Of a stretch of 64,000 nt of DNA, positions 1 to 10,956 are shown in pieces. The translations under genes were made by a program, and so were the position numbers. Positions within the stretch are counted from its first letter, which is position 1, and each line of letters begins with the position of its first letter. Source of the stretch: Poa pratensis (lineage: Eukaryota > Streptophyta > Magnoliopsida > Poales > Poaceae). The notes beneath the pieces are model-generated. The model was not told where the DNA came from, searched no databases, and was given only the letters and a program-made list of their open reading frames with translations. The DNA is taken from assembly GCA_947311845.1 (NCBI GenBank), contig CAMZMU010000111.1, positions 27,992,084 through 28,056,083 of the forward strand, read 5' to 3'.

Positions 1-690
1 CCAAATCTAGCTAATTCATGAGCTGGTCTGTTGTCTTCTCTTGTGATCTTACGGAACCGAAAACTTGGAAGATGATCAACGAGACGATGAATATCAGTTA
101 CTACACTCGACGTATGTGAGTGATCTTTTTAAGCCGCAGTGATTTTTTTTATTAAGGTGGTGCATGCAGCCGCTTTCAATAATTAGTCCACTGTCCACCA
201 ACGGATTGGCCTCTTACCTTTAGAATCGGCCGCTATGTTGGTCAGGGTAATTAAATAGTTGTTCAAAAATTCAAATGAGTGGGCTATTCCAGATTTCCAT
301 CTCCAAAAATAATGTTATTTCAGAGGTGCCAGGCTCGCCACAAGAGCATCGTCAATTTTGCTCTCATTGCAGGATCATTATTATTCAGAATATTCAGTGC
401 CCATTCTTCACCTCTGTTCTGTAGATTCCTCTCAGCCGGAATGTCACAGATTTTTCCTTATATTATCTCGGAGTCACAATGATTTAGTACAACGCATTGT
501 AGCATGATATCCATCTTCAGGTTCTTTCCAGCAAATGGTACAGGTCGGATCGGTTGTCATGTTTCTCGAAAACCTGCTTTTCTGGACAATCAGAGCATCC
601 GTAACTAATCTCCATGAGAAGATCCTAATTTTCTGTGCTATATTTGTCTGCCGGATCTCGTCCCAGATTGACCGATCGCCATCAGGCATG
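1..690 (-). pseudogene. LINE retrotransposon remnant (zf-RVT and RNase H-like parts)
   Basis: The minus strand at 474-689 encodes a zf-RVT (reverse-transcriptase zinc-binding) segment with the motif SIWDEIRQTNIAQKIRIFSW and the pair CTICWKEPEDGYHATMRC. The same strand continues downstream with an LWRAWHLRNNIIFGDGN-like stretch (about 270-340). At 1-110 it has an RNase H-like C-terminus containing REDNRPAHELA. This order (zf-RVT, then RVT_3) is that of the 3' half of plant L1-type non-LTR elements and of host genes derived from them. The parts lie in different frames with intervening stops, so this is a decayed copy. The reverse transcriptase core would lie 5' of the zf-RVT (higher coordinates), but I see nothing recognisable there. 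Confidence 0.75.
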
Positions 691-3600
691 TTACTTTATT
701 GTCCAAAGCAGAAGCTTGCAGTGTTTTGCAGTAGATCTACTATGTATGCGCTGCAAACATTGAAGATCTCGGTCCTTTCAAAGTGTTAGGCTAGATAGTA
801 TTCTCCATTTAGTTGAGCGAGAGGAATACGAATCTAATGAAACTATTTTGTTTACTTTGGCAATCCAATTTTGGTTTTCTATGTTTTAAAACTCTCCAAT
901 ATTTTTTCTCCTAGATTTAATTAGCTGCCTATGCTAGTTAATACAAACAATTATCACTTATTTATACTAAATTATTTTACCTTGATATGGTTGTTTTGTC
1001 AACATATAATATTGATCGGAGTTTTTATACGCTTAGAAAAACAACCACATAACAATTACTACCTATGTTTCACGGTGTAATCCTTTTAGCAAGCTAAACT
1101 GGCTTGCTAAAATGGTTTACATTGTGGAACAGAGAGAATAATTAGGAAGATATATTTCCATCATACAATTCTGAAGTCCGTCATTCCACACACACATGCA
1201 CTAATTTTAACCATATTTTACAAGAAAGGTGTCGCTAATTGTTTTCTATTACAAAACACCAACCCTTATCTTTGTACAAACTAAAATTTTCTACAATAAA
1301 AAAAACTAATAACGAGTAATTGGCATGTGTTCATGTATTATTTTGTGTGACTTCGATCATTAGGTATTTGTGTATTCTTGAATGAATTTTAGTATTCTTA
1401 AATATCTTAGCGGAGAGCTCAGGCATATAGGTTTTTAGATTTCATTATCGAACTATTTGTCAATCTCAAGTGTAAGTTGTTAGAAAATGCTAGAGTGTAT
1501 AAGTTGTCGTATAGGGGTTTTCTTTGGAAACTATCATTCATTGTATATTTTATTATTATGTTCAAGCATTATATTTATGTTAATTCATCAATCAAGTGAC
1601 ATCGGTACCATATGTGTTCAGGTAGCATCTCACATATGTGTTCTGTACTGGCTAAATGGTGTCACTTGTAAATTGCAAGAGGTATGCAAGAAACTTCATG
1701 CATAAATTGTTTTCGTATTTGATCAACCATCTTGTGAGATTATGCAATTAAATTGTAACAAATAATAGTAGTTTGCACCCATCCCCCTAACCTTCTCAGA
1801 CCTAATGCACAGGTCGATACTTGTGCATTCGCAATACTGAAAACCATCACGTGAGAAGCTAGAACTCTTCTATATGGCTTGGGCCTGCCTACACCAAATT
1901 TGGATATTTTTTTCATAAGTGCAGTTTGGTGCTTCTAAATAAGAGAACATTTTTTATAGTTAATCCCATAATTAAGACCATTGGCTAGTGTCCTTGTCGC
2001 GCTGCCTCAGATGCCAGTGTCGAATGCACACACAGTATGCTGCAAATAAATTAGAAATTTGGACGTGCGGAGTTTTCAATTGCGTTTCGCATTGAGTGAT
2101 TTATCAATGCCGAACCAGATTGTTCCTATTTTACTTTTTGTTTGACCCATTTTTATCTACTTTTGTGGCTAATATTCAACAATAACAAGTCATCAATTCA
2201 CACTAGCGCACTTACAAAATACATACAATTCATCTTAGTTAGCGCATAACAGTGGTAGATTTAGAACGAAATATGAAAAAGACAGAACAACCAGAAAAAC
2301 CACTCTCCAACAATTTTTAAATTTTGAGTGCATCCTAGTTATGCAGAGGCCGGGTGATAATTCTTTGTAGCTTTTATCACCCTGATGCGGAATTTGAGTT
2401 TAATAAAGTGTCCTTTATCGAAAAATGCACTGCTACAACTATGCCCGTTTCGACCGGCCGTATGTGCAGTTGCTGGGGCGGTGGCTGTACTTGTCGAATG
2501 GGTAGGGGCATTAGTTATCCTAGGGGTATTTTAGCCGGATGAAGAGTTGATTGCGATATAGCTATTTTATATGGCTCGGAGAAAGAACAACATTGTATAG
2601 CGTTCATCGCAGTCTGTCCTCAACACAAAGCTGCATGTGGTAACTCTACCACGGTCGCTCCATTGGCTTCAAACTGCCTGCTACAACTATTCACCGCAGG
2701 TTTAGTGTTTTCTAGATACGCCGATTTTTCATTCACATCTTATACTCCAGACTAACTTCATCCTTTCATCAGTAAGTAAAATTCAGTTCAGCATTTTATT
2801 TGAATCTCAAAACAAGCATCAAGAAATGCATGGCAATATATATCAGTGTTTAATCAAGGAGACAACTTCATATTGCAAGGGCTCTAATAATCTAAAAATA
2901 TTCCTCTTGCTTTCTTCATTACCATGTCATCATTTGTTCCGCTAGCATCGCAGCGTGGAGATGTATGTGCGATTTTTTTTCGAAAAAATCAACATTTTGA
3001 AAGTTAGTTTTTGGGTAAAGGGAGCATATACACCCGAGAAGTAAAGTGAATTTTATTGGCAAAATATTCTTTACAATGCCTACACCATTGCATAAGATGA
3101 TTTTATATTTCCAGTTTCCTTCCAAGATAGGTAAAATTTGCTTGTGCTGAAGACAAGGAGATCAATTTTCCGGCCGTGGAAAGTTTTTGCATGTGACTTT
3201 CCATTTCTTGTGCACTGACACTAAAATCGTCAAAAAAGTGAAAATGATTAAGTAAAATAGGATACCGTTTTTAATTAAAACAAAGCAACGCATGAGGAAA
3301 AACTTAAAGTCATCAAAATACAACATAGTTTGTGATCACGTGAAAAAATATTAAGAAAATTATATATACACATAACTGTTCTTAGTTGTAAGGCCTCAAT
3401 CTAATCTGCTATCTTTACTGTTCGAAAGATCCTAGTAGGTGGCTTTCACCTCACGCGATTACCTCTTAAGTTGCTAAGAAGTCAATTACTACAATAATAT
3501 TTTTGTATTTTGTCGTAGATGTATTTGTAGCATGCATGAACTTTTGATACATCATAAGATTGACGTACTGTTTTACATATTTTTAGTTTGTACTATAAGG

Positions 3601-4748
3601 TTAGGGATTGTGATGACACAAGTGTCTACACAACTAGAGCAACAGAAAATATCCATGCACAACGCACGAGTAATTAGCTAGTTAGTATCAGATGGGTAAA
3701 TCAGAATATGGTGTTAAGAATGTATACTTAGTCCATGTGACCACAATATGCCAAATGAACGCACTCGATTACGAAAACGAAAGTTCGACCAGCATGTGCC
3801 ACACATAGAGATCGTGCCTTTGATTTAACTTCATCACGGCCAAATCAAACAAGTATGTCTTCACAGAGCACATCCAGGCAAAAGAAATTACGGCCTAAAA
3901 TAGTCTTGCTTAACCCCTGTAATTGATGAAATGTAACAGCCGAAAGTGCCATATAAGATCGATGCATGCATGAGCTAATTAGCTAACAGAAACAGCGTGG
4001 AAAGGGATATACTACCTCAGCAATCACTCCTTCCACACGCTAACGACAGAATAAACTGATCCACTTAGCCAATAATTAACCGATCCATGCTGGTCAATTA
4101 GCATCAGCTCGCGATCGATCGCACCGGGCGGCGGGCACTGCATCCGCTGGGGACGACGAGCCTGCACTGCACCTCTGCATGTGCTTTCCTGCGCGCGTGC
4201 CTCGCTGCATTTGAACGCGATGAATGCCCGGCCCATTCGCGATCGATCGATGCAGAATTGCAGATGACAAGAAGGACGAGCTTGATCGATCAGATTCAGA
4301 TCTCTGCTGCCAGGCCGGCCAGGCATATGCATCGTCGGTCGATCCGTCCGGAGATCTCTGGACGTACATGCAAGCTGGCGAGCAGATCTTGGCCGTTGCG
4401 TACGTACAGTGTCGAGACATAGGCTGATCTGTGCGTCGTAGTATCCATGATCGATCGATCGATCTACAGCTACAGGCTGGACGTGCAGGAAATGCACATG
4501 TGTGTTTAGTAGTATCAAGGTAGATGTAGAAGCGAAGCTTGATCGTACGAAGTACTCTACGGTACTGCACATGCACACGTACCTAAGGTACATCTACGTA
4601 CTGCAGTAATAATGCACAAGGACGAGTGTACCTTGAATCCTTGCGTGATTGCCCATCTACGTACGGATCTACCCCGTGCATGCATGGTGGTGCTCTTCGC
4701 ATACATGCGGATCTCTGAATCGATCTAAAGCTCTCAACACATATCGAT
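691..4748. other. Intergenic AT-rich DNA, no gene recognised
   Basis: Only short ORFs without recognisable domains occur here. The overlapping minus-strand ORFs at 4024-4593 are composition-driven: the segment is rich in GATC/GATCGATC. One small perfect-core hairpin at 1071-1126 is listed separately. Confidence 0.6.
1071..1126. repeat. 56-bp hairpin (mini inverted repeat)
   Basis: TTTTAGCAAGC and its exact reverse complement GCTTGCTAAAA are separated by 7 bases. The pairing continues imperfectly outward (CACGGTGTAA against TTACATTGTG). It may be a miniature foldback element. Confidence 0.5.
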
Positions 4749-5365
4749 CACTACCGGAAAACGAAACGTTGCCGTGTATCTCGTGCTTTGCCGAGTGTAT
4801 TTTCGAACTCAGCATACAACATATTTGCCTGCCAGAGTATCAAAATGAACACATTGCGAACAAAATACACTCGGCATGTTGGATTTTATTGGGTTTGGTC
4901 CATCCCAGTCCAACAAATTCTGAATATCTCATAGACACATTGACACACACACTTTAGTGCATGTTGTTTACAAAATTACAAGAAGTGGAAGTGAAACTAA
5001 GTTTAATTCCCACATTGCTGGTGGGGGAGAGTTGGACCTGGGAGCTCTTCTCGGTGGTGAATGGGAATAGGAGCAGTTCACGCACACACCGCCGCCGTCT
5101 GCCACGCATCGCACGTCACGTCGCCTGAATCGAGTCCGAATTAGAGGTCGTTTTGGTGGACGATTGAATTTTTGCAGGTGCACTCAACTGTGTGTACGTA
5201 CGTGTCATCAGCCATGTGCATGCTTGACTCTCCAGCCTATAGAGAATAAAACGGACGGATGCACAACACACCACTCACTTCTTGCCTCTCACCGAGTATT
5301 TTTTTTTCCTTCACCGGGCCGGTATGTTTGGTACTCAACAACAAAAAATCGTTTTTGCAGTAGTG
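4749..5365. mobile_element. Small non-autonomous CACTA element
   Basis: The left end reads CACTACCGGAAAACGAA. The right end, read inward, is CACTACTGCAAAAACGAT, giving an imperfect CACTA terminal inverted repeat. The subterminal motif TTTGCCGAGTGT, common in grass CACTA elements, follows at 4787-4800, and a related CACCGAGTATTTTT lies near the right end. There is no coding capacity. The flanking trinucleotides (gat and atc) do not match, so a clean 3-bp target duplication is not shown. Confidence 0.6.
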
Positions 5366-5653
5366 ATCACTGGTTGTGTAATAACTTGAAAGCAATGCAA
5401 GGAACTTGAAGGGGCCAAGGCCGGGCATCTTCTAGAATTGAACAGACAGCCAGAGGTGGTCCAAGGGAGAGCTAGCTGTGGATGCATTATGCATGAAAAG
5501 GATCTGCGCAGCATGCCATGCATTGTCGTTTTTAACATGCACGATGGCCTAGCCTTTGTTGCCGTAACCTCATGAATTTAGATCGACCTCATTCATGCAT
5601 GCTTTGGATTGGGTAAATTAAATCAACTTCGTCCCTCAAAGTCTACTACAGTC

Positions 5654-5661
5654 TATATATA
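5654..5661 (+). promoter_or_regulatory. TATA box of the plus-strand MIR396 gene
   Basis: TATATATA is followed after about 10 bp by a CT-rich stretch (TCTCTCTCTC) typical of plant start-site regions. It lies about 170 bp upstream of the miRNA, a usual spacing for a plant MIR transcript 5' end. Confidence 0.6.
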
Positions 5662-5810
5662 GCCATAGTATCTCTCTCTCTCCCACACACAATTTGGGCG
5701 TACGTTGGTAGCTAGGCGGCAAGCACGCAAGCCTAGCAGCTACTAGTTGCTTTGATTATATAAGCAGGAAGGATGAGGGAGAGGGGGCGCAAATGGCAGA
5801 TATCAAGTTA

Positions 5811-5985
5811 GTCCATGGCATGCCTTTCCACAGCTTTCTTGAACTTCTCTCTTGCCCCTCGCTCTTGATCTCTGGATCTTATCTCCATCCGTCGGTAGAG
5901 ATCGAGAGACATGAATGGAAGAAGGGCAAGAGCAGGAAGAAGAGGGTCAAGAAAGCTGTGGGAAGAAATGCCACATCCAGGACTT
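5811..5985 (+). ncRNA. MIR396: MIR396 precursor (miR396b/c type, ends in CUU)
   Basis: The 5' arm at 5826-5846 is a 21-nt sequence beginning TTCCACAGC and ending TTGAACTT. This is the miR396 mature form known from Arabidopsis miR396b and, as I recall, rice miR396c. The 3' arm at about 5944-5965 contains GTCAAGAAAGCTGTGGGAAG, which pairs with it with one mismatch and the family's usual extra G. The stem extends outward (GTCCATGG...ATGCC against ATGCCACATCCAGGAC). The loop is about 100 nt. miR396 directs cleavage of mRNAs for GROWTH-REGULATING FACTOR transcription factors and so limits cell proliferation in leaves and inflorescences. A 122-codon ORF starting at 5793 overlaps the hairpin, but I do not consider it a protein gene. 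A second MIR396 lies on the opposite strand at about 10.05 kb. Confidence 0.93.
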
Positions 5986-8900
5986 TGTGCAGTTTTGATC
6001 TCAAATCTCCATGCAAGTGTAAGTTAATTCTTTGCAACCCGCCATGCACATGCATGCTTGCGTGCATGGAGTACTTAATTTGTTATTGGAATCACCAGAG
6101 ACGATCACTGGTATCGGCTATTCATATTCCTAGTTTTTTTGCGTCTTTCTTTCATTCATGATACCTCGGCCTTCTCGATTTCATCGCTGAATCGGCTCAT
6201 GATGCTTCTCTATTTTGCCTCTCTTCTTCTTTCTCAATATTCATGTTTTCCTTTCTGATAATTATGAAGAGATGTTCTCTAGTTACGTCCCAGGCCCAAG
6301 TGGCTTTTGGCCGAAAATGTTCATGTGATTCCCAGAAGCATTAGAAAGTCTGCACGCAGACGATGGGCCGGGCTACATGGCCGGCCACTGTGAGTGCATC
6401 GTTGGCCATTGTCCTCGACACCGACTCCGATTGGGGCTAGGGTTAGATTAGTTTGAATCTAGTTTTCAAAAATTTCGGTGTATTTATCTAAGTTTGTATG
6501 AAATTTGGCTATATTTTAAATTTTAGGTTGTCAAAAAAAAATTTAAAAGGGAGGGGGATGCTATGCCCATGTGCCCCCCAAACGGACAGAATATGTGAAC
6601 AAATTTTACCCCCGCCGCGGGAGATGTTCTTAGAACACGAGCATTGTTGCTCATAGGAAAGACATGTCACATTTTCTCCTACCTTTCCCGTTATTAGAGT
6701 ACGGACTAAAAATATATATTTCCTATATTTCGAAATGCACAAAGTGGCCACTTATTTGGTGTTCGGTGCATACCAAGTTAATTTATGAAAGCAACGTTCT
6801 TTCATTCGCTGCCTATTGGCATGCCAAGTAACCAGCAGCGTGTATTCAACCGGAAAAAGGAGCCAACCAGCAGATGTCTCCTTAGAGAAAACCAAATTCC
6901 CCCAGCTAATCTCCTTTTTTTAAAAAAAAATACCAGATAATTTATAAAATTGGATAGTACTGGTGTTCAAATACAGAGATACTACAGAGAGGACTGGAAA
7001 AGTAAATCTTTTGTGCCGACATTCTGAAAGGCTGGATGGTTGGAGCAGGGGATGTTCCAAGCTTTCCCTCTCCTCACTCCACCTCCTGACCTCTTTCATC
7101 ACCACCTCACCATCAGTCTCGCACACAGCAGAGATCCCCATATATGAATATGCCCATCTCATCTCATCATACGAGCACGCCAGCGAGGACCACAGCTGAC
7201 ACATGGGACCCACATTTGAGGCAGACCCAGATGAAGTGGCTGTAGCTCGTGCTATGAGAGCTATCACAGGTAGGCTGCTCAGTGTCAGGGTGATTGGCCA
7301 AACAATTTACCAATTCTTCAGTAGATGGATCCCATGTCTCAGAATCACTGCCGACGAATTGGAAGAATGGTGAGTGGTTTTCACTGCAAGCGAAGCCAAG
7401 CAAAGGCAGCAGAGGGGAAGTGATGGCAGTGTCAGGAAGGAAGGACTCGATCCAATGAAAATCTCTCTAGTAACCTGGCTGGAACTTCAAGAAGAGCATG
7501 GCTAGCTAGCATGGGGACACAAAGAACAATGCCTTTCAACGACCAATTTCAGCCTCTGGTTTCCATTGGTATAAATCAAAAATGTTTTACGAGGTTCTGC
7601 AAAACAAAATGGAAAATGAATAGGTAGACATGCGTGTCGACCACAATTCATATGATACCATGGTTACACACCTCACAAATCTAATTTCAAAGTTTCTAAA
7701 AATTTCTGGAAAAAATTGTGAATTTTCATAAGGTAGGTGTTTACAATCTTTAAATGTTCCAGAGCCAACTTTGAAAAATACTCATAGAGGAAAAAATGTA
7801 TTTGTGCTTTTGTCTTTTTATGACACTATTTATGTTGGACTTGTCTTTTTCGATTCTCTATGTTTGTTCAAATTAGGTTTTAAAAATCATAGGGATTGTA
7901 AATACACCTATTCTGAACATGGAGTTCACAGGCTTCAAGGATACAATCGCATCACCCATATAACCCTATATTTAAAACCCGGATTAGTTAGCAAAAACAT
8001 CGGCATATGAGCAATATCAAACCACCAATGTCTACGGACGGAGAGTGGTGAGGCAGCATATTTTGCATGTAGCTAGCAAACACAGCACGAACGCCGGCTG
8101 CCGTTGATGGCAGCTCAGACACGGAGATCTGTCGATTCTCGATCTCCCTCATACAAAAAAAGAGATAACGATCATCGATCCATGTAAGGCCGATCGATGG
8201 TCTATTCTTGTATGAGGAAGATCAAGCATCGACCAGTCTCCCTGTTTGGGCCGCTGCCCCCGGTCTTCCCACGATGGTCCGGCGCCACCAGTTAATCTCC
8301 GGCGCCGGCTGCACCCCCGCACCCCAACCGTTTAGTGTTTTTCCCCGCTTCCGGATCGCTCCTAGCTAGCTCGTCCACGTCTTCTCCTGTGCGGCTCCCT
8401 GGCGGTCACAAGCATCGGTGAGGTTTGGTGGGTGGTGGAGGCAGTTTTTCGGTGAGCGGAGGAGATGAGATGGGATAGGGGCACCGGCAAAAAATATTAA
8501 CTAGATGAGAAAGGATAAAAAGAGATTCTAAAGATGGGGCCACATGTCAAAATTAGTGTCGCACGAAAAAGAAAAAGAAATTTTTGCAGGGTGGGGGATC
8601 AAACCTGCAACCTCAAGGGAGATGCAGGACACCACAACATCTACAAGTATACAATAGATGTTCGCAAGATTACTAATCAAACTTTGAACCGATGGATGTT
8701 GTGGAGATGCTACTAGTGTTGGCAAGATGCATCGATCCACAGGCAGCATATATAACACAACCTGATCACTGGGATCTCGGACACACGTACATCAAGATCG
8801 GTCGTCCGTCCCAGGACACGTACAACATGCCAAGAAACCCAGCTGTGCCGAGGCAAGAAAGAAAACCACACAACATGTCAGTGCAGGCTTGCCCAACACC

Positions 8901-9997
8901 ACACTCAACGCAGACGCAGGCTAGCTAGATGGTTGCAGCACCAACAATGACAACGCAAGCAGTGCACAACTGTTCAATCTCCATCCATCCACCATCACAC
9001 CTTGACCTATCTAGCAGCAGGCACAGCTCACTCTAGCTGGACACTGGTGCAAGCGAGTGAGTGAAGTGATGAGATGTCTCCAGGAATAATGGTCACACAT
9101 CATCAGCTGGGGTGTGGCAGCTCGGGCAATCTGGTACGAAGGGTGTGAAAAGTCAGAGGAGTATAATTGTTGGGGGAACAAGTACGGCTTGATTTGAGGT
9201 TTCATGCCGTATGTCAGTGTGTATAGTGCATGCTTCCCTTTGCAGGGAACCGTCTCTTCTGTTCCGCCCTCGTTTCATGGCCAAAAGATCTCCTGGTCGT
9301 GCGCACAGCAACGCGTCAAATCGGGTTGATGTGTTTATATACCGAAACAAACAATGTTCTATCTTCAAATGAATGAGGATGAAATTATATATGTTGCCGC
9401 TTAATCTTAGCCTGTCATTTGGCAATTGAATTACATATTTATGCATCATGGTCTAAGGCGCATGGAACTGTGGAGGACAAAACATACAAAATAAACTTTT
9501 TAAGACAACAGAGACAGTCAATTGACAACTGAATTCACCAATCTTGGATGCATTCCGAAGCATGCGTGGCAGTTCAAGCGAGGGCATATTTTGTTTTCAA
9601 GGAAAAGAGGCACTCATATGGCAAATTTTCCAATGGGTATGTAAACAAACTGAAACCTGGTAGCTATAACACTTGGGAATTTGTTGTAAACATGCCAAGA
9701 AACATAGCTGGAACTTGGTAATTTACAGTTAACAAACCTTGCAAAACAAATAAAACTGAAAGTTGAGAAAGCATAACAGGTGATCGGGAATTATTAGTGG
9801 ACATGACAAGAGACACTGACAGAATTCAGATGTTCCTAAGAACATAAACGCATCTCTGCCGGTAGATTGGGAATCGCTGGTAAACATGACAGGAAACAGT
9901 GACAGAGTTCAGATCTTCCTAAGATCACAAACACACCTCTGCCTGGAACGTACCTTCATATGATGCGGAATTCCTTCTCGATGCACAAGTGTACCAC
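5986..9997. other. Spacer between the two MIR396 genes
   Basis: No protein gene is supported; ORFs are short and without domains. It probably includes the 3' part of the plus-strand primary transcript. The only structured element I see is the hairpin at 8130-8234. Confidence 0.6.
8130..8234. repeat. 105-nt imperfect hairpin, possible small-RNA precursor
   Basis: A 27-nt left arm (8130-8156, ending CCCTCATACAA) pairs with a 27-nt right arm (8208-8234, starting TTGTATGAGG) at 23 of 27 positions. Inside the loop, CATCGATC and GATCGATG form an inner stem. Size and shape resemble a plant miRNA precursor, but I do not recognise a known miRNA in either arm. It could equally be a tiny foldback element. 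Confidence 0.5.
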
Positions 9998-10105
9998 TAA
10001 ACTGTCCTCTCTCCGCGATTTCCCACAGCTTTATTGAACTGCCCTCTCGTGCAAACAAGATCCATGCAGTTCAAGAAAGCTGTGGAAGATCACATAGAGG
10101 GACAT
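9998..10105 (-). ncRNA. MIR396: MIR396 precursor (miR396a type, ends in CUG)
   Basis: Read on the minus strand, the 5' arm (10087 down to 10067) is a 21-nt sequence beginning TTCCACAGC and ending TTGAACTG, the miR396a/b mature form of grasses. The 3' arm (10039 down to 10019) begins GTTCAATAAAGC and ends GTGGGAAA, which corresponds to the star strand known for rice miR396a. The loop is only about 27 nt, and the stem extends outward (GTCCCTC against GTCCTCT). The star has A-to-U pairing changes but the duplex is otherwise nearly complete. The orientation is opposite to, and pointing towards, the MIR396 at 5.8 kb. Both should repress GRF transcription factors. The plus-strand ORF across the hairpin is a shadow. 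Confidence 0.93.
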
Positions 10106-10231
10106 GCAAATTCCAGCGATCAGCCGCCATCACTGATCGATCGGAGTCAAGAAGGAAGCGCCATGAATTTTTCGTTGGAGAAGGAGCTATCGGCTGGGGA
10201 AGAAGAGAAGAGAACAACGAGAGGGTGCTTC

Positions 10232-10237
10232 TTTATA
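10232..10237 (-). promoter_or_regulatory. TATA box of the minus-strand MIR396 gene
   Basis: TATAAA on the minus strand (context GCTATAAAGAAGC) lies about 145 bp upstream of the miRNA. It is followed by a GA/CT-rich leader, as expected for the start of a short MIR396 primary transcript. Confidence 0.6.
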
Positions 10238-10537
10238 GCACCAAGATGATGGGGGGCTGCAGAAAGGAGAGCGGTATGGGGTTGGTGGAGAGGTTAAAGA
10301 ACCCAATCCCAAGAAGAATATTTATATGGAAACCTACAAGAAAAGCCTTCTCCCTTTTATTCTTGCTTCTTTTGTCACACCAGTCCAAGTTTTTCAAGGG
10401 CCTTATTATGATGGGGGAAGATCATGTAAAAAATATTTTTATGATGAAAAACCTTTTCTTGAATCCAACGACGCGGGCCAATTTGATGTCCGTTTGTTTC
10501 CGAACTTGTCTGCGATCGGTCCTCTCGGTACACCAAA

Positions 10538-10558
10538 CCCCCCCCCCCCCCCCCCCCC
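10538..10558. repeat. Poly-C tract
   Basis: A run of 21 C followed by ACACACCCC, just outside the left end of the Mutator-like element. Its length is likely unstable or uncertain in sequencing. Confidence 0.9.
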
Positions 10559-10630
10559 ACACACCCCACTCTATTTTTGCTCACTTTTTTTCAAAAGAAA
10601 TTAAACAAAAACTTAACTTAGTTAAAACAA

Positions 10631-10679
10631 GGCTTTTGCTCTATCTCAGCCGACTGAAAAAAAATTCAGCGTCAGTCGT
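10631..10679 (+). repeat. Left terminal inverted repeat of the MULE
   Basis: Starts GGCTTTTGC. Its inner part, CAGCCGACTG through GTCAGTCGT, aligns with the right end at identical spacing and is preceded by the target duplication TAAAACAA. Confidence 0.8.
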
Positions 10680-10956
10680 ATCTCTCGCCGTTCATTTTTG
10701 TGTCGCGATTGGTGCTGTGTCGGACCAGCTGCATCAGCTGCGCGCCTGTGTCGCGATTGGTAGCGGGTTTGGATCTTCTTTCTGCGTCGGGCCCGGTCCT
10801 CTTTGTTTCGGACCGTTATTTTCTTCTGCGTGGACCGGAGAGATAAGCCTCTTTATTTTGAATTTTATATGCTTTCGTCGCCGCGTGTCTGTTCGCGAGA
10901 AGAGAGAGAGAAGGGTGTCGGAACAGAGGAGGAGGGAGCTTCTGGAGGCGATTTCC

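Noticed and set aside
4024..4593. Overlapping 189- and 160-codon minus-strand ORFs
   Set aside because: No domain; driven by GATC-rich composition; two frames open at once.
5793..6161. 122-codon ORF as a protein gene
   Set aside because: It covers the MIR396 hairpin, and the conserved signal is at RNA level. A miRNA-encoded peptide cannot be claimed from the sequence.
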